A stretch of 64,000 nucleotides of DNA from Emticicia aquatilis (GCF_014644295.1 NZ_BMKK01000001.1:496001-560000), one strand, 5' to 3'; shown: positions 9,618 through 19,177, numbered from the stretch's first letter. The notes: generated by a model from the letters alone, not told the origin. Numbers and translations are program-made.

Positions 9618-11762
9618 CTATCTATAAAAGCCCATTGCAACGCCGCCATCAACATTGATAGCATTGCCGGTTGATTTGCTTAAAAGTCCACCAACGAGAG
9701 CAAAACAAGCATTGGCAATATCAACTGGAAGGATAATTTCATTGAGTAATGTACGTTTGGCATAATACGCTGGTAATTCTTCAACCGTAATTCCGTAAGC
9801 TTTTGCACGGCCTTCGGCCCAACCACCTGCCCAAATATTAGAGTCAGAAATAACAGCATCAGGATTGACAGTATTTACTCTAATTTTATCTCCTCCAACT
9901 TCGGCAGCCATTAGGCGAGTTAAATGACCTTGAGCAGCTTTTGCCGAGCCATAACCTGCATTATTTGGCCCCGCAACTACGGCATTTTTAGAAACAATAT
10001 TCACAATATCACCTCCGAAACCTTGTTTTCTCATTACCTCGATACCTGCTTTCGATACGATGAATTGTCCTTTTACTAAAATATCATATAATCTATCCCA
10101 TTCTTCGAGGCTATGCTCAGCGATAGATTTTGAGATACTGATTCCTGCATTATTTACCACAATATCAACTCCGCCAAAGGCCAAACAAGCAGCATCAAGT
10201 GCTTTTTCGGTGCTTTCGGCATCGGTTACGTTTAATAAAGTAGTTGCTACGGCATCTCGTCCAAAAGTTTTGATAAATTCGGCTTTTGCACCTTCCAAAC
10301 GCTCCTCATTAATGTCATTGATGATTACGCACGCACCTTCTTCGGCAAATTTTTTAGCGATTGCTTTACCAATTCCACCAGCTGAGCCTGTAATCAATGC
10401 AATTCGTCCTGAAAGTGCTTTGGGTTTTGGCATACGTTGTAATTTGGCTTCTTCCAACAACCAATATTCGATATTAAAAGCTTCTTGGCGTGGTAAAGAA
10501 GTATATTCCGAAACAGCCTCCGCTCCTTTCATTACGTTTACGGCATTAATATAATATTCTGATGCCAAACGAGCCGTTGTTTTATCTTTCGAGAAAGTAA
10601 ACATTCCCACACCTGGATATAAAATCACGACAGGATTTGGGTCACGCATGGCAGGAGAATTAGGATGCTTACAAGTATTGTAATACTCGGTGTACATTGC
10701 CCTGTACGCCTCAAATGCGGGTGTCAATTTAGCTTTTATGGCCGAAACATCGCTCAAATCTTCGTTTGGAGCTAATTCCAGTACTAAAGGCGAGATTTTT
10801 GTACGTAAGAAGTGGTCAGGGCATGATGTTCCGAGCGGTGCGAGTTTCTCTAAATCATTTGAATTAATGAATTCTAAAACTCTTGCATCGTCGGTAAAAT
10901 GTCCAATCATACCCCCAGCTCCTAAAGGGGAGTTTTTACGGTGAGAGGAACAAAGTCCCCTCAAAATCGGAGCAAGTTTAGCTGCTTGATGTTTTCTTTC
11001 TTCGGCGGGTAAAGAAGTTATTTTCTGTCCACCAAAAACATTTTTATAATTGCTTTCCAGATATTCCGCACATTTCTCAATAACTTCAAGTGTGTTGATA
11101 TAACTTTTGTAAGCAGTATCGCCCCAAGTGAAAAGTCCGTGCGAACCGAGCATAATTCCACGCAATTTTATTCCACGACCAGCGGCTTCTTCCAAACAAG
11201 TGCGAAGTTGCAAACCTAAATCAAAACCTGGGCGTTGCCAGCCAACCCAACCCACTTCGCCATTGAATAATTCTTCGGTGATTTTCTTTCCATCTTTCGC
11301 CGCTGCAATGGCAATGGCGGCATCAGGGTGTAGGTGGTCGATGTGTTTGAATGGTAAAAACCCATGCAGTGGCGTATCAATTGAAGGAGCTTTTGAGGCT
11401 AAATCGAAAATACAGTGATTGAAAAGCTCAACCATTTCATCTTCAAACTCAATTCCACGATAAACTTTGGTTAGGTTTAGCAGTCTTTCCATATAAAGTG
11501 CTGCACAACCTGATTTTGTGAGCGTACCAATATCACCGCCTGAGCCTTTAATCCACATCACTTCGGTATCAGCACCTGTGAGTGGGTCTTTGTCTATGAT
11601 TTTTACAGAAGTATTTCCACCGCCATAATTTGTCAATCTTAAATCTGCTCCGAGAATATTTGAACGATATATAAACAAAGCTACTTCATCGCCCGCCAAT
11701 TCAGCGGCTTTTGCATCATCCCATAAGTAGCTTACATGGTTGAAAGTCTTAGAATTTTTCAT
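9618..11762 (-). CDS. Bifunctional class II aldolase / short-chain dehydrogenase
   Basis: This 714-aa two-domain enzyme belongs to the family annotated as bifunctional rhamnulose-1-phosphate aldolase/short-chain dehydrogenase. The N-terminal class II aldolase half carries metal-ligand-type histidines (H143 and H145 in HLHPD, H208 in GSHGLF). The C-terminal SDR half has the Rossmann motif TGSAGGIG (458-465), NNAG (537-540) and the catalytic YGSAK (Y604, K608). In known members the aldolase splits a ketose 1-phosphate into dihydroxyacetone phosphate and lactaldehyde, which the SDR oxidises or reduces. Here it is the last gene of a long catabolic run. No rhamnose isomerase or sugar kinase is present in the run, so the substrate may differ. 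The exact sugar is inferred, not shown. Confidence 0.88.
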   Translation of the reverse strand: MKNSKTFNHVSYLWDDAKAAELAGDEVALFIYRSNILGADLRLTNYGGGNTSVKIIDKDPLTGADTEVMWIKGSGGDIGTLTKSGCAALYMERLLNLTKVYRGIEFEDEMVELFNHCIFDLASKAPSIDTPLHGFLPFKHIDHLHPDAAIAIAAAKDGKKITEELFNGEVGWVGWQRPGFDLGLQLRTCLEEAAGRGIKLRGIMLGSHGLFTWGDTAYKSYINTLEVIEKCAEYLESNYKNVFGGQKITSLPAEERKHQAAKLAPILRGLCSSHRKNSPLGAGGMIGHFTDDARVLEFINSNDLEKLAPLGTSCPDHFLRTKISPLVLELAPNEDLSDVSAIKAKLTPAFEAYRAMYTEYYNTCKHPNSPAMRDPNPVVILYPGVGMFTFSKDKTTARLASEYYINAVNVMKGAEAVSEYTSLPRQEAFNIEYWLLEEAKLQRMPKPKALSGRIALITGSAGGIGKAIAKKFAEEGACVIINDINEERLEGAKAEFIKTFGRDAVATTLLNVTDAESTEKALDAACLAFGGVDIVVNNAGISISKSIAEHSLEEWDRLYDILVKGQFIVSKAGIEVMRKQGFGGDIVNIVSKNAVVAGPNNAGYGSAKAAQGHLTRLMAAEVGGDKIRVNTVNPDAVISDSNIWAGGWAEGRAKAYGITVEELPAYYAKRTLLNEIILPVDIANACFALVGGLLSKSTGNAINVDGGVAMGFYR

Positions 11763-11805
11763 TTTTTTAAAATTATAGCTTAAAATCTTCTTTTTCTCTT
11801 TAAAA

Positions 11806-12738
11806 TCACTTCAAAAACTGCCCAACATTTTCTTTTGTAACCAACTGAAACGGTATCATCAGTTCTTTTTCGTAAGGTTGTCCTTTGGCAATTTTCACGG
11901 CCGTTTCTATTGCTCCTGCCCCTTGTTGTTTAGCATTCTGAAAAACAGTAGCATCAAGTGTGCCTTTCTTCACTGCTTGCAAAGCATCGGCAATGGCATC
12001 AATACTTACCACAATTACTTTATCTTTTAGGCCCGCATCTTGTAAGGCTTTCAAAGCACCGAGTCCCATTTCATCATTTTGAGCAAAAACTGCATTGATT
12101 TTTGAGCCGTAAGACTGAATCCAGTTTTGCATTAAATCCATACTTTTGGCTCTATCCCACTCGCCAGTCTGGTGAGCGATAAGTTTTAGGTCAGGATATT
12201 CTTTCAAAATCTCTTTAGCACCTTGTTCACGTTGAATCTGAGCTGCTTGCCCCATAAAACCATGAATCATCACTACGTTTCCTTTTCCGCCCAATTTTTC
12301 AGCAATATATTTCATCGCAATTCTGGCCGATTCTACATCATTTGAACCTACAAAAGCCGTTGGTTTGGTACTTGTAGCTGAATTTACGTTGATAATAGGA
12401 ATCTTTGCTGCCAAAGCCTTCGTTACTGCGGGCGAACTTGCTTCTACCTCACAAGGATTCATAATAATAACATCTACTTTTTGAGCAATAAAGCTTTCTA
12501 CTTGTTCGATTTGCTTTAATGGCTGATGTTCGGCATCAACACTTATCAATTCAACGCCCAATTCTTCAGCTTTTTTATTCATTTCGTCACTGATATTGAC
12601 AATGAATTCATTTTGCATACTAAGCAGTGTAACCCCTACTTTGATTTTTTTATCGCCACTATTTTCTGCATTTTTTGACTGGCTACAACTGATAAATAAG
12701 AAAACTGTGATAATTAGAGTTGAATACAGGTGTTTCAT
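11806..12738 (-). CDS. Sugar ABC transporter substrate-binding lipoprotein (RbsB type)
   Basis: A 310-aa periplasmic-binding protein 1-like domain (Peripla_BP_4) of the ribose/galactose group. The start is the ATG at 12738 because it gives a short signal with lipobox FISC (Cys18); upstream codons to 12858 run through a palindromic repeat and are unlikely to be coding. Family features include VGVTLLSMQNEF near the start, the DVIIMNP strand, and AVFAQNDEMGLGALKAL. It should bind a monosaccharide and deliver it to the permease encoded immediately upstream. Anchoring by lipid is the common Bacteroidota variant of a soluble binding protein. A hairpin-forming repeat separates it from the permease gene. 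Confidence 0.88.
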   Translation of the reverse strand: MKHLYSTLIITVFLFISCSQSKNAENSGDKKIKVGVTLLSMQNEFIVNISDEMNKKAEELGVELISVDAEHQPLKQIEQVESFIAQKVDVIIMNPCEVEASSPAVTKALAAKIPIINVNSATSTKPTAFVGSNDVESARIAMKYIAEKLGGKGNVVMIHGFMGQAAQIQREQGAKEILKEYPDLKLIAHQTGEWDRAKSMDLMQNWIQSYGSKINAVFAQNDEMGLGALKALQDAGLKDKVIVVSIDAIADALQAVKKGTLDATVFQNAKQQGAGAIETAVKIAKGQPYEKELMIPFQLVTKENVGQFLK

Positions 12739-12802
12739 TTTTCTGTTTATTTTCAAATATATTTTGCTAATAAAAATTTGGAAAGAACATTTGATTTTGG
12801 GG

Positions 12803-12845
12803 GTAGAGACAGGGCATTGCCGAGCGACGGTCGCCCTGTCTCTAC
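12803..12845. repeat. REP-like palindrome, family A
   Basis: Perfect 13-bp arms GTAGAGACAGGGC (12803-12815) and GCCCTGTCTCTAC (12833-12845) enclose 17 nt that can form an inner GCGA/TCGC hairpin. The same arms recur at 15419-15447, both times in spacers of the ABC transporter genes. Confidence 0.8.
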
Positions 12846-12859
12846 ATAATATAATCATG

Positions 12860-13789
12860 TCAATCTTTTTTCTGATTCCAACTATCTAAAACAACTGCTC
12901 CGATAATGATTATTCCCATCACAACTTGCTGATAATAAGAGGTTACATTGAGTAAATCAAGACCGTTGTTAATTACTCCAATTAGCAAAACACCTACCAA
13001 AGTGCCTGTCATGGTACCCGTTCCGCCCGAAGTAGATGTGCCACCAATAACGGCTGCTGCGATGGCATCTAACTCAAAACCAGCTCCTGCATTTGGTTGT
13101 CCAGTAGTGATTCTTGAGGTGAGTAAAACTCCTGCTAAACCTGCCAATAAACCCGAAATGGAATAAACGGCCATTTTTACCTGATTCACGTTGATTCCTG
13201 ATGCTCTTGCTGCTTGCTCATTGCCACCTACTGCATAAATATATCTTCCGAGCAATGTTTTTTTAAGGGTAATTGAGCAAATAGTAAAAATGATAATTAA
13301 CACAATAATCGGAAAAGGAATACCCAAAACTTCGCCCCCACCAATAAAATTGAATGAATCAGAAAGATTTGAAATAGGCCGACCTTTACTCAAAATTAAA
13401 GCTAAACCTCGTCCGATTGTCATTGTTCCAAGCGTAACTATAAATGGAGCAATTTTACTTTTTGTAATAATAAAACCATTAAAAACTCCCATCAAAAGCC
13501 CAGCCAGCAAGCCTGCAAAAATTGGCAATGCCACAGGAAAAGTATCAGGATGTGCAAGCATTGCAGCTGTTACACCTGTTACGGCTACCATCGAACCCAG
13601 CGAAAGGTCAATTCCGCCAGTAATTATTACAAAAGTTACACCAAAAGCCAATAAGGCATTTATAGATGCCTGTGTAATGATGATTGTCCAGTTTGAGACC
13701 GTCAAGAATTGGGGTGAAATAAAGGAAAGAATGAGGCAAATAATAATAAATACCACAAAAATTCCGTATTGCCTTAGGCGATTTAACAT
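12860..13789 (-). CDS. Sugar ABC transporter permease (RbsC type)
   Basis: This 309-aa polytopic membrane protein of the branched-chain/ribose permease family (BPD_transp_2) has eight to nine hydrophobic segments. The signature GGIDLSLGSM lies near residue 59, and the cytoplasmic coupling segment ELDAIAAAVIGGTSTSGG near 245. It forms the inner-membrane channel with the ATPase encoded just upstream (13881-15371) and receives sugar from the lipoprotein encoded downstream. A single permease gene is normal for this transporter class. Confidence 0.92.
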   Translation of the reverse strand: MLNRLRQYGIFVVFIIICLILSFISPQFLTVSNWTIIITQASINALLAFGVTFVIITGGIDLSLGSMVAVTGVTAAMLAHPDTFPVALPIFAGLLAGLLMGVFNGFIITKSKIAPFIVTLGTMTIGRGLALILSKGRPISNLSDSFNFIGGGEVLGIPFPIIVLIIIFTICSITLKKTLLGRYIYAVGGNEQAARASGINVNQVKMAVYSISGLLAGLAGVLLTSRITTGQPNAGAGFELDAIAAAVIGGTSTSGGTGTMTGTLVGVLLIGVINNGLDLLNVTSYYQQVVMGIIIIGAVVLDSWNQKKD

Positions 13790-13795
13790 GATTTA

Positions 13796-13880
13796 ATTTA
13801 CGATTTATGATTTACGAATGACGATTTATATTGATTTCCAACTTAATTCAATCGTAAATCTAAAATCGCTAAATCGTAAA
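13796..13880. repeat. Imperfect inverted repeat of short words
   Basis: The left half has ATTTACGATTTATGATTTACGA-like words and the right half has their complement (TCGTAAATC, TCGCTAAATCGTAAAT), separated by about 30 nt. It fills the spacer between the ATPase and permease genes. Confidence 0.6.
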
Positions 13881-15371
13881 TCAGTTCACTGCATATTGCA
13901 TGATTTTTTCTTGGGTTGCCTCGTGTTTTGATAATAAAGCGGTTTGTTTTCCTTTTGAAAGAACCATAATTCTATCGCTCATACCAAGAATTTCGGGCAA
14001 TTCTGACGAAATCATAATGACTGCTATTCCTTTATCAGTCAACTGATTAATCAATTTATAAATTTCAAATTTTGCTCCAATGTCAATGCCACGGGTGGGT
14101 TCGTCTAAAATAACCAGAGTTGGCGAGGTCAATAAAACTTTACCAATGACTACTTTTTGTTGATTTCCACCACTGAGCGTCATCACTTTTTGATTGATGC
14201 TCGTGGACTTTATTTTTAAATCTTTTGATAGTTGAGTTGCCGCTTCGTGTTCGTGACTTGAATTGACAAACCATGCTTTTGAGAAGTTTGCTAAACTCGA
14301 CAAACTGATATTATCTTTGATGGACAATGCGGGAATAAAGCCCAAAGCCTTACGGTCTTCGCTCACATATCCGATGCCATTTCTAATAGCATCTTCGGGT
14401 GATTTTATTTCAACCTTATTGCCTTTTAATATGATTTCTCCGCTATCATACTTATCCAATCCGAAAATTGCTCTGGCTATTTCGGTTCGCCCTGCTCCCA
14501 TCAAGCCCGCTATGCCAAGCACTTCGCCTGCCTTAATTTCAAAATTAATATTTTCAAACTTGCCTTTTGTACTTAAATTTTCTACCGAAAAAATTCTCTC
14601 TCCTTTTTTTGAATTATTGACAGGAAAGAGGTCGTTTATTTCTCGGCCAACCATCAACGCAATTAAGGCATTTTTATCTAATTCGTTTGTGTTTTTAGTA
14701 GCGATGTATTGTCCATCACGCAAAACCGTGATTCTGTCTGTAATCTCATATATTTCGTCCATTTTGTGTGAAATATAGATAATTGCGACTCCTTTTGCTT
14801 TCAAATCTTTGATGATTTTCAAAAGCATCGTCACCTCATTATCAGTAAGTGCCGATGTAGGTTCGTCCATAATAATCACCTTTGCGTTGTTTGAAATCGC
14901 TTTGGAAATTTCTACCATTTGCTTTTCGGCAATACTCAAATTTTTGATTTTGGTCTGAGCATTGATTTTTACACCAATCAAATCGAGTATTTCTTGGGCT
15001 TTTTGATTGATAGCTTTGTCATTTAACCAACTTCGATAGTTTGTTTCTCGACCTAAAAATATATTTTGAGCAACGGTTAGTTCGGGAACGACAAGGATTT
15101 CTTGATGAATCATAGAAATTCCTTTCCGTAAATTTTCGTGAACGCTATTGCTTTTTAGGATTTCTCCCTCAAAGATAATTTCGCCCGAATCTGGTTTAAG
15201 CAAGCCCATCAAAATCTTCATAAATGTCGATTTCCCTGCTCCATTTTCACCCATTAAGGCATGAACTTCGCCTTTTCGGAGGTCAAATTGAATATTATCC
15301 AACGCCTTCACCCCTAAAAACGATTTAGAGAGATTTTGTACTTGGAGGATATTTTGAGGGTTTGAAGGCAT
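13881..15371 (-). CDS. Sugar ABC transporter ATP-binding protein (RbsA type, duplicated)
   Basis: A 496-aa ATPase with two nucleotide-binding halves, typical of ribose/xylose/galactose importers. The first half has a full Walker A (GENGAGKST, 41-49), an SIAEKQ-type signature and IIMDEPTS. The second has the degenerate Walker A usual for the class (GLMGAGRTE), LSGGNQQK and LVILDEPTRG. The frame extends to a TTG at 15386, but the ATG at 15371 is preferred. It energises the permease (12860-13789). Confidence 0.92.
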   Translation of the reverse strand: MPSNPQNILQVQNLSKSFLGVKALDNIQFDLRKGEVHALMGENGAGKSTFMKILMGLLKPDSGEIIFEGEILKSNSVHENLRKGISMIHQEILVVPELTVAQNIFLGRETNYRSWLNDKAINQKAQEILDLIGVKINAQTKIKNLSIAEKQMVEISKAISNNAKVIIMDEPTSALTDNEVTMLLKIIKDLKAKGVAIIYISHKMDEIYEITDRITVLRDGQYIATKNTNELDKNALIALMVGREINDLFPVNNSKKGERIFSVENLSTKGKFENINFEIKAGEVLGIAGLMGAGRTEIARAIFGLDKYDSGEIILKGNKVEIKSPEDAIRNGIGYVSEDRKALGFIPALSIKDNISLSSLANFSKAWFVNSSHEHEAATQLSKDLKIKSTSINQKVMTLSGGNQQKVVIGKVLLTSPTLVILDEPTRGIDIGAKFEIYKLINQLTDKGIAVIMISSELPEILGMSDRIMVLSKGKQTALLSKHEATQEKIMQYAVN

Positions 15372-15418
15372 TTCAATTTTATACAAAAATGGGCATTAAT
15401 TAGGGGAATTTTCGCATT

Positions 15419-15447
15419 GTAGAGACAGGGCAATGCCCTGTCTCTAC
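15419..15447. repeat. REP-like palindrome, family A (compact copy)
   Basis: Nearly perfect palindrome of two 14-bp arms, GTAGAGACAGGGCA and TGCCCTGTCTCTAC, around a single A. Same arms as 12803-12845, 2.6 kb away. It lies between the dehydrogenase and ABC ATPase genes. Confidence 0.85.
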
Positions 15448-15483
15448 TGAGAACGAACGCTACGAATTAATTCAATTAATTTT

Positions 15484-16662
15484 TCACACAAAATTACCTT
15501 CTACATTCGTATCTTTCCAACTTCTTGAATTAGCCGAATCAATGACTGCCGCACAAACTTTTTGGGTTTGAAGTGCTTCTTTGAAAGTTGGAGAACAATC
15601 TTCGCCAGTTTCTAAGCTTTTCAAGAAATCAGCTACTTGATGAATGAAACTATGCTCATAACCAATACCACAACCTGGAATCCACCATTTATTCATATAA
15701 GGTTGGTCGCCATCAGTCACATGAATCGAACGCCATCCACGAACAATTGAATCATCACGGTGGTCGAAATATTCGAGGCGATTAAGGTCGTGTAAATCCC
15801 AACGGATAGAAGCATCAGCACCGTTAATTTCAAAAGTATAAAGAGCTTTATGTCCACGGGCATAACGAGTAGATTCAAAAAGTCCGAGGGAGCCATTCGC
15901 AAAATGACAGTGGAAAATACACGCATCGTCAATGCCAACAGGCTCAACTTTTCCAGTTAGCTGGTGCATACGCTCTTTTACAAAAGTCTCAGTAACGGCA
16001 GAAACATCGGTAATTGCCCCATTGAGCCACATGGCTGTATCAATACAGTGAGCTAAAAGGTCACCAGTTACACCCGAACCCGCAGCACCTACATCCATTC
16101 TCCACAAGCCTTCACCACCTTGTGGTAGGTCAGCATTGATAGTCCAATCCTGTAAGAAATTAGCTCTGTAATGATATATTTTACCCAGTTTTCCAGATTC
16201 AATGATTTGTTTTGCTAAAGTAACCGCTGGCATTCTACGGTAGTTGTACCACACAGTGGTTTTCAATGGTTTGCCATCTGTTCCCGCTTTCTCGATGGCA
16301 TCAACCATTATTTGCCCTTCTTCTAAAGTACGAGCTAATGGTTTTTCACATAAAATCATTTTACCTGCGGCTGCCGCTGCCAAAGCGATTTCAGCGTGCG
16401 AATCGTTAGGTGTACAAATGTCAATGGCATCAATATCGTCCCGAGCAACGAGTGCTTTCCAGTCGGTTTCGATAGATTCAAAACCCCATTGGTCGGCAAA
16501 TGCTTGTACTTTTGCTGCATTTCTTGAGCAAACGGCCTTCAATACAGGTGTATATTCCAATTCAGGAAAAAAATTTGTAATGCGATTATATCCATTAGAA
16601 TGAGCTCTTCCCATAAGGCCCGTTCCTATTAATCCGATTCTAAGAGGTTTCTTCGTTGACAT
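15484..16662 (-). CDS. Gfo/Idh/MocA family sugar dehydrogenase
   Basis: A 392-aa NAD(P)-dependent oxidoreductase. The N-terminal Rossmann domain starts with GTGLMG (13-18) and has the family's conserved EKPLA (106-110); the C-terminal alpha/beta domain binds substrate. Members oxidise or reduce a hydroxyl of sugars, inositols or glycosides. Together with the DUF1080 protein, TIM-barrel isomerases and DUF4432 protein of the same run, a role in forming or reducing a 3-keto sugar is plausible. That role is inferred from context only. No signal peptide, so cytoplasmic. Confidence 0.88.
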   Translation of the reverse strand: MSTKKPLRIGLIGTGLMGRAHSNGYNRITNFFPELEYTPVLKAVCSRNAAKVQAFADQWGFESIETDWKALVARDDIDAIDICTPNDSHAEIALAAAAAGKMILCEKPLARTLEEGQIMVDAIEKAGTDGKPLKTTVWYNYRRMPAVTLAKQIIESGKLGKIYHYRANFLQDWTINADLPQGGEGLWRMDVGAAGSGVTGDLLAHCIDTAMWLNGAITDVSAVTETFVKERMHQLTGKVEPVGIDDACIFHCHFANGSLGLFESTRYARGHKALYTFEINGADASIRWDLHDLNRLEYFDHRDDSIVRGWRSIHVTDGDQPYMNKWWIPGCGIGYEHSFIHQVADFLKSLETGEDCSPTFKEALQTQKVCAAVIDSANSRSWKDTNVEGNFV

Positions 16663-16675
16663 AGTTTTATTAATT

Positions 16676-16745
16676 TTAGACAGGAGAGGTTAGACAAGAG
16701 ACAAGAGAATAGTAGTATTTATCTCATGTCTTTTGTCTAATATCT
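16676..16745. repeat. Imperfect inverted repeat, family B (AGACAAGAGA words)
   Basis: Words AGACAGGAGA, AGACAAGAGACAAGAGAA on the left face TCTCATGTCTTTTGTCTAAT on the right. The same words recur in the spacer at 23108-23205. Confidence 0.55.
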
Positions 16746-16754
16746 TATATAAAT

Positions 16755-17786
16755 TTAGGCTTCATACCATCCATGTTGTTTTCTAACATTTATCATGGCT
16801 GCCAAAATATCGTTCCATGTTTGTTGTTTGGTCATTACTGCATTATCAAACATACAGCCATCCCAACAAATGTGGCGGAAAGCTTTGGTCAATTCGCCCG
16901 AATTATTGCGAAGCCAAAGACCTGCATCGTGTGCAATATCCAATTTTCCATTCGGGTCAGTTGCTTGACAGTGGCGACCAGTCTTATCGTGTGAGCCTGT
17001 CCCGTGAACCGTTCCATCGTTTTGTGCAACGTGGAAATCTATTGTCCATGGACGAAGAGCATCAGTTAATTTTCTTAATCCTGCAAGGAACGTTTCTCTA
17101 TCTCCCCATTGGAAATCTTCGGGAAGAATTCGAGCTTCGGGGGCGTTATACCCGAGCAAGTAAAGCGTGGTGTGCGACATATCAGCTTGGAAACCAATAT
17201 TCGGGCGGTCAACTGCTTCCAGTGTGTCAATCATGGCTTTCCATGAGTGCATTCCTCCCCAACAGATTTCTCCTTCGGCAGCGAGTCTTTCACCATAATC
17301 GGCAGCTACATCACAGGCTTCTCTGAATGTTTGTGCAATTAATTTTGTATTACCAACTGGGTCAGCTGCCCAAGCGTGAGGTGTACTCGCTGAGTCAATT
17401 CTAACGATTCCGTTTGGACGAATGCCCATTTCACGCAATTTTTGACCGATATGACAAGATTTACGAACCATTTCTACAAAATTTGCTCGTTCTTCTTTGC
17501 TTCCCATTGCTGGTCCACCCCAAATCGGAGCAACCAAACTTCCAATTTCAAGACCGTGCTTTGAAACTTTATCGGCCAATCTTTTGATGGCATCGTCAGA
17601 AGTATCAAGGTCATAATGTGGGTCGAAAAGACCCAAGTCCACACCATCGAATTTTACGCCACCTACTTCGGCAGCGGCGGTCATTTCGAGCATGGTATCC
17701 AACGAAATTGGTGGCTCAGAGTCTGGCCCTTTTCCTACAATACCCGGCCATGTGGCATTGTGGAGTTTAGGATAATTATTTTCCAT
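16755..17786 (-). CDS. Sugar isomerase/epimerase, xylose isomerase-like TIM barrel (third of three)
   Basis: A 343-aa cytoplasmic TIM-barrel protein. Expected metal ligands by position are E173 (in EGEICW), D202 (in QADMSH) and H252 (in DFHVAQND). The fourth ligand, normally Glu, appears to be D309 in CWDGCMF. The family isomerises or epimerises ketoses, keto-sugars and inososes. It sits between the cupin gene and the Gfo/Idh/MocA dehydrogenase gene, a pairing typical of oxidised-sugar pathways. Substrate unknown. Confidence 0.75.
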   Translation of the reverse strand: MENNYPKLHNATWPGIVGKGPDSEPPISLDTMLEMTAAAEVGGVKFDGVDLGLFDPHYDLDTSDDAIKRLADKVSKHGLEIGSLVAPIWGGPAMGSKEERANFVEMVRKSCHIGQKLREMGIRPNGIVRIDSASTPHAWAADPVGNTKLIAQTFREACDVAADYGERLAAEGEICWGGMHSWKAMIDTLEAVDRPNIGFQADMSHTTLYLLGYNAPEARILPEDFQWGDRETFLAGLRKLTDALRPWTIDFHVAQNDGTVHGTGSHDKTGRHCQATDPNGKLDIAHDAGLWLRNNSGELTKAFRHICWDGCMFDNAVMTKQQTWNDILAAMINVRKQHGWYEA

Positions 17787-17810
17787 TTGTTTAATAGATT
17801 TTTAGGTTGA

Positions 17811-17940
17811 TATTTTAATGAGTGAATGATAGAGTGAGCGAATGATAGAATTTTGAACGAATGTTTAATAATTAATGCAACTTCTCATAAAATATTCATT
17901 CATTCCATCATTCAGTTCCACTGCGGCACTCTTTCTATCA
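17811..17940. repeat. Imperfect inverted repeat of GAATGATAG words
   Basis: GAATGATAGAGTGAGCGAATGATAG-like words on the left face ATTCATTCCATCATTC and CTTTCTATCATT on the right, filling the spacer between cupin and isomerase genes. Confidence 0.5.
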
Positions 17941-19143
17941 TTATAAAACTAAATCAGGGTTGTTAGGTCCAAAGTGCTTGAGCATTACGATTGGGTCATT
18001 GGCTGAATGATTCGTGATTGTTACGCCCTCCATTGCTGCTTTTTCTGTGATAAAAAACTCATCGTTTGTTAGTTGTCCGTAGCGAATCAAAGCTGGTGTT
18101 TCGATATTCCAAACACCCATTTTGCCGTGTCCTTGCATCATAATGATTCCGTAAGCGGCACTGTCTTTAATTGTTACGGTTTGCCCTGGAAAAACAGTCA
18201 ATTCTTTTGCAGAAAATGCTTCTGAACGATAACAAACCCATTTTTCAATATAGCCTTCTGCTTCCATTTCTGCCACATCTCTTACTGGTTTTGGTTGCAT
18301 GAAACGAGTTTCGAGTAAATTTGGATTAGTATTTAATTCCCAGTCAATTACTCCCATTAGTTGGTCATAATCGCCAATTTGGTCAGGAGGTGTGCCATTC
18401 CACAATAATTCTTCTGGAATAACTGCCTCATTTACCAAAGATTGATACATGGCAAAAACATCCGATGCTTTTTGTGGCTCATACGTACACAAACTTCCTG
18501 GTGCATGCAACATTCCTGGAGGAACATCCCAGCCAGTTCCTGGAATTAATGGAAACGCCTGCGAGTACATCGTAATTTTATTATCACCTTTTGTGAAATT
18601 CATCAAACATTCTTTGATTTGTTCTTTAGTTGTTCCCGGGGCAATACCGAAAAATGTATATGGAAAATCTCCACCATGATTATTTAATTGTGGCGGATAA
18701 TAATAAGCTTCGGGCTTGCCGAGTTGACCAATTTTGGCCGCTTCTTCGTCGTTATGGTGAATATGGTGTGGTAAAGGCCCCATATTATCAAAAAACTTGG
18801 AGTACATAGGCCAACTTTTGTATTCATTCCAAAGGCGGTCACCGATGATTTCTGCACCGAGTTCGTCGATGGCATCTTTCAAAAGTACTCTTTCATCACC
18901 CACAATAACGAAGCTTAAACCTTCATTTTCGCCAGTTAATGGACCATTTTTTGCAGGAGTTGTTGATGAAAGCCAACGCTCGTCGATTCCGCCACGAACA
19001 CCACCAAGTACGTAATAATCATCGGGGTGAAGTTTTATTCTGCGGCCTGGCACACAAAATGAACGTGGAACCCAAGTCGGTGCTAATCGTAAAATTCCTT
19101 TTCCTTGTTCTAAAGCTTTTTGTGCTATACTTAAATTTGACAT
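17941..19143 (-). CDS. Cupin protein, mannose-6-phosphate isomerase-like
   Basis: A 400-aa protein with two cupin-like halves. The His-rich segment PLPHHIHHND (near residue 125) and the later GTGWDVPPGMLHAPG (near 200) look like metal-binding cupin motifs of class I phosphomannose isomerase-like proteins. It probably acts on a sugar in the cytoplasm. Placed between DUF4432 and a TIM-barrel isomerase, it belongs to the same pathway. Its substrate cannot be told from sequence. Confidence 0.65.
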   Translation of the reverse strand: MSNLSIAQKALEQGKGILRLAPTWVPRSFCVPGRRIKLHPDDYYVLGGVRGGIDERWLSSTTPAKNGPLTGENEGLSFVIVGDERVLLKDAIDELGAEIIGDRLWNEYKSWPMYSKFFDNMGPLPHHIHHNDEEAAKIGQLGKPEAYYYPPQLNNHGGDFPYTFFGIAPGTTKEQIKECLMNFTKGDNKITMYSQAFPLIPGTGWDVPPGMLHAPGSLCTYEPQKASDVFAMYQSLVNEAVIPEELLWNGTPPDQIGDYDQLMGVIDWELNTNPNLLETRFMQPKPVRDVAEMEAEGYIEKWVCYRSEAFSAKELTVFPGQTVTIKDSAAYGIIMMQGHGKMGVWNIETPALIRYGQLTNDEFFITEKAAMEGVTITNHSANDPIVMLKHFGPNNPDLVL

Positions 19144-19177
19144 AATGTAATGTTTGAAGGGTTGAATTTATTTTTTA

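Noticed and set aside
9473-9664. Small minus-strand frame between the TPR/ASKHA and aldolase genes
   Set aside because: It overlaps a terminator and the aldolase 3' end in another frame; not a convincing gene.
12739-12858. N-terminal extension of the ABC binding protein to 12858
   Set aside because: It runs through a REP-like palindrome and would precede the lipoprotein signal; the ATG at 12738 fits better.
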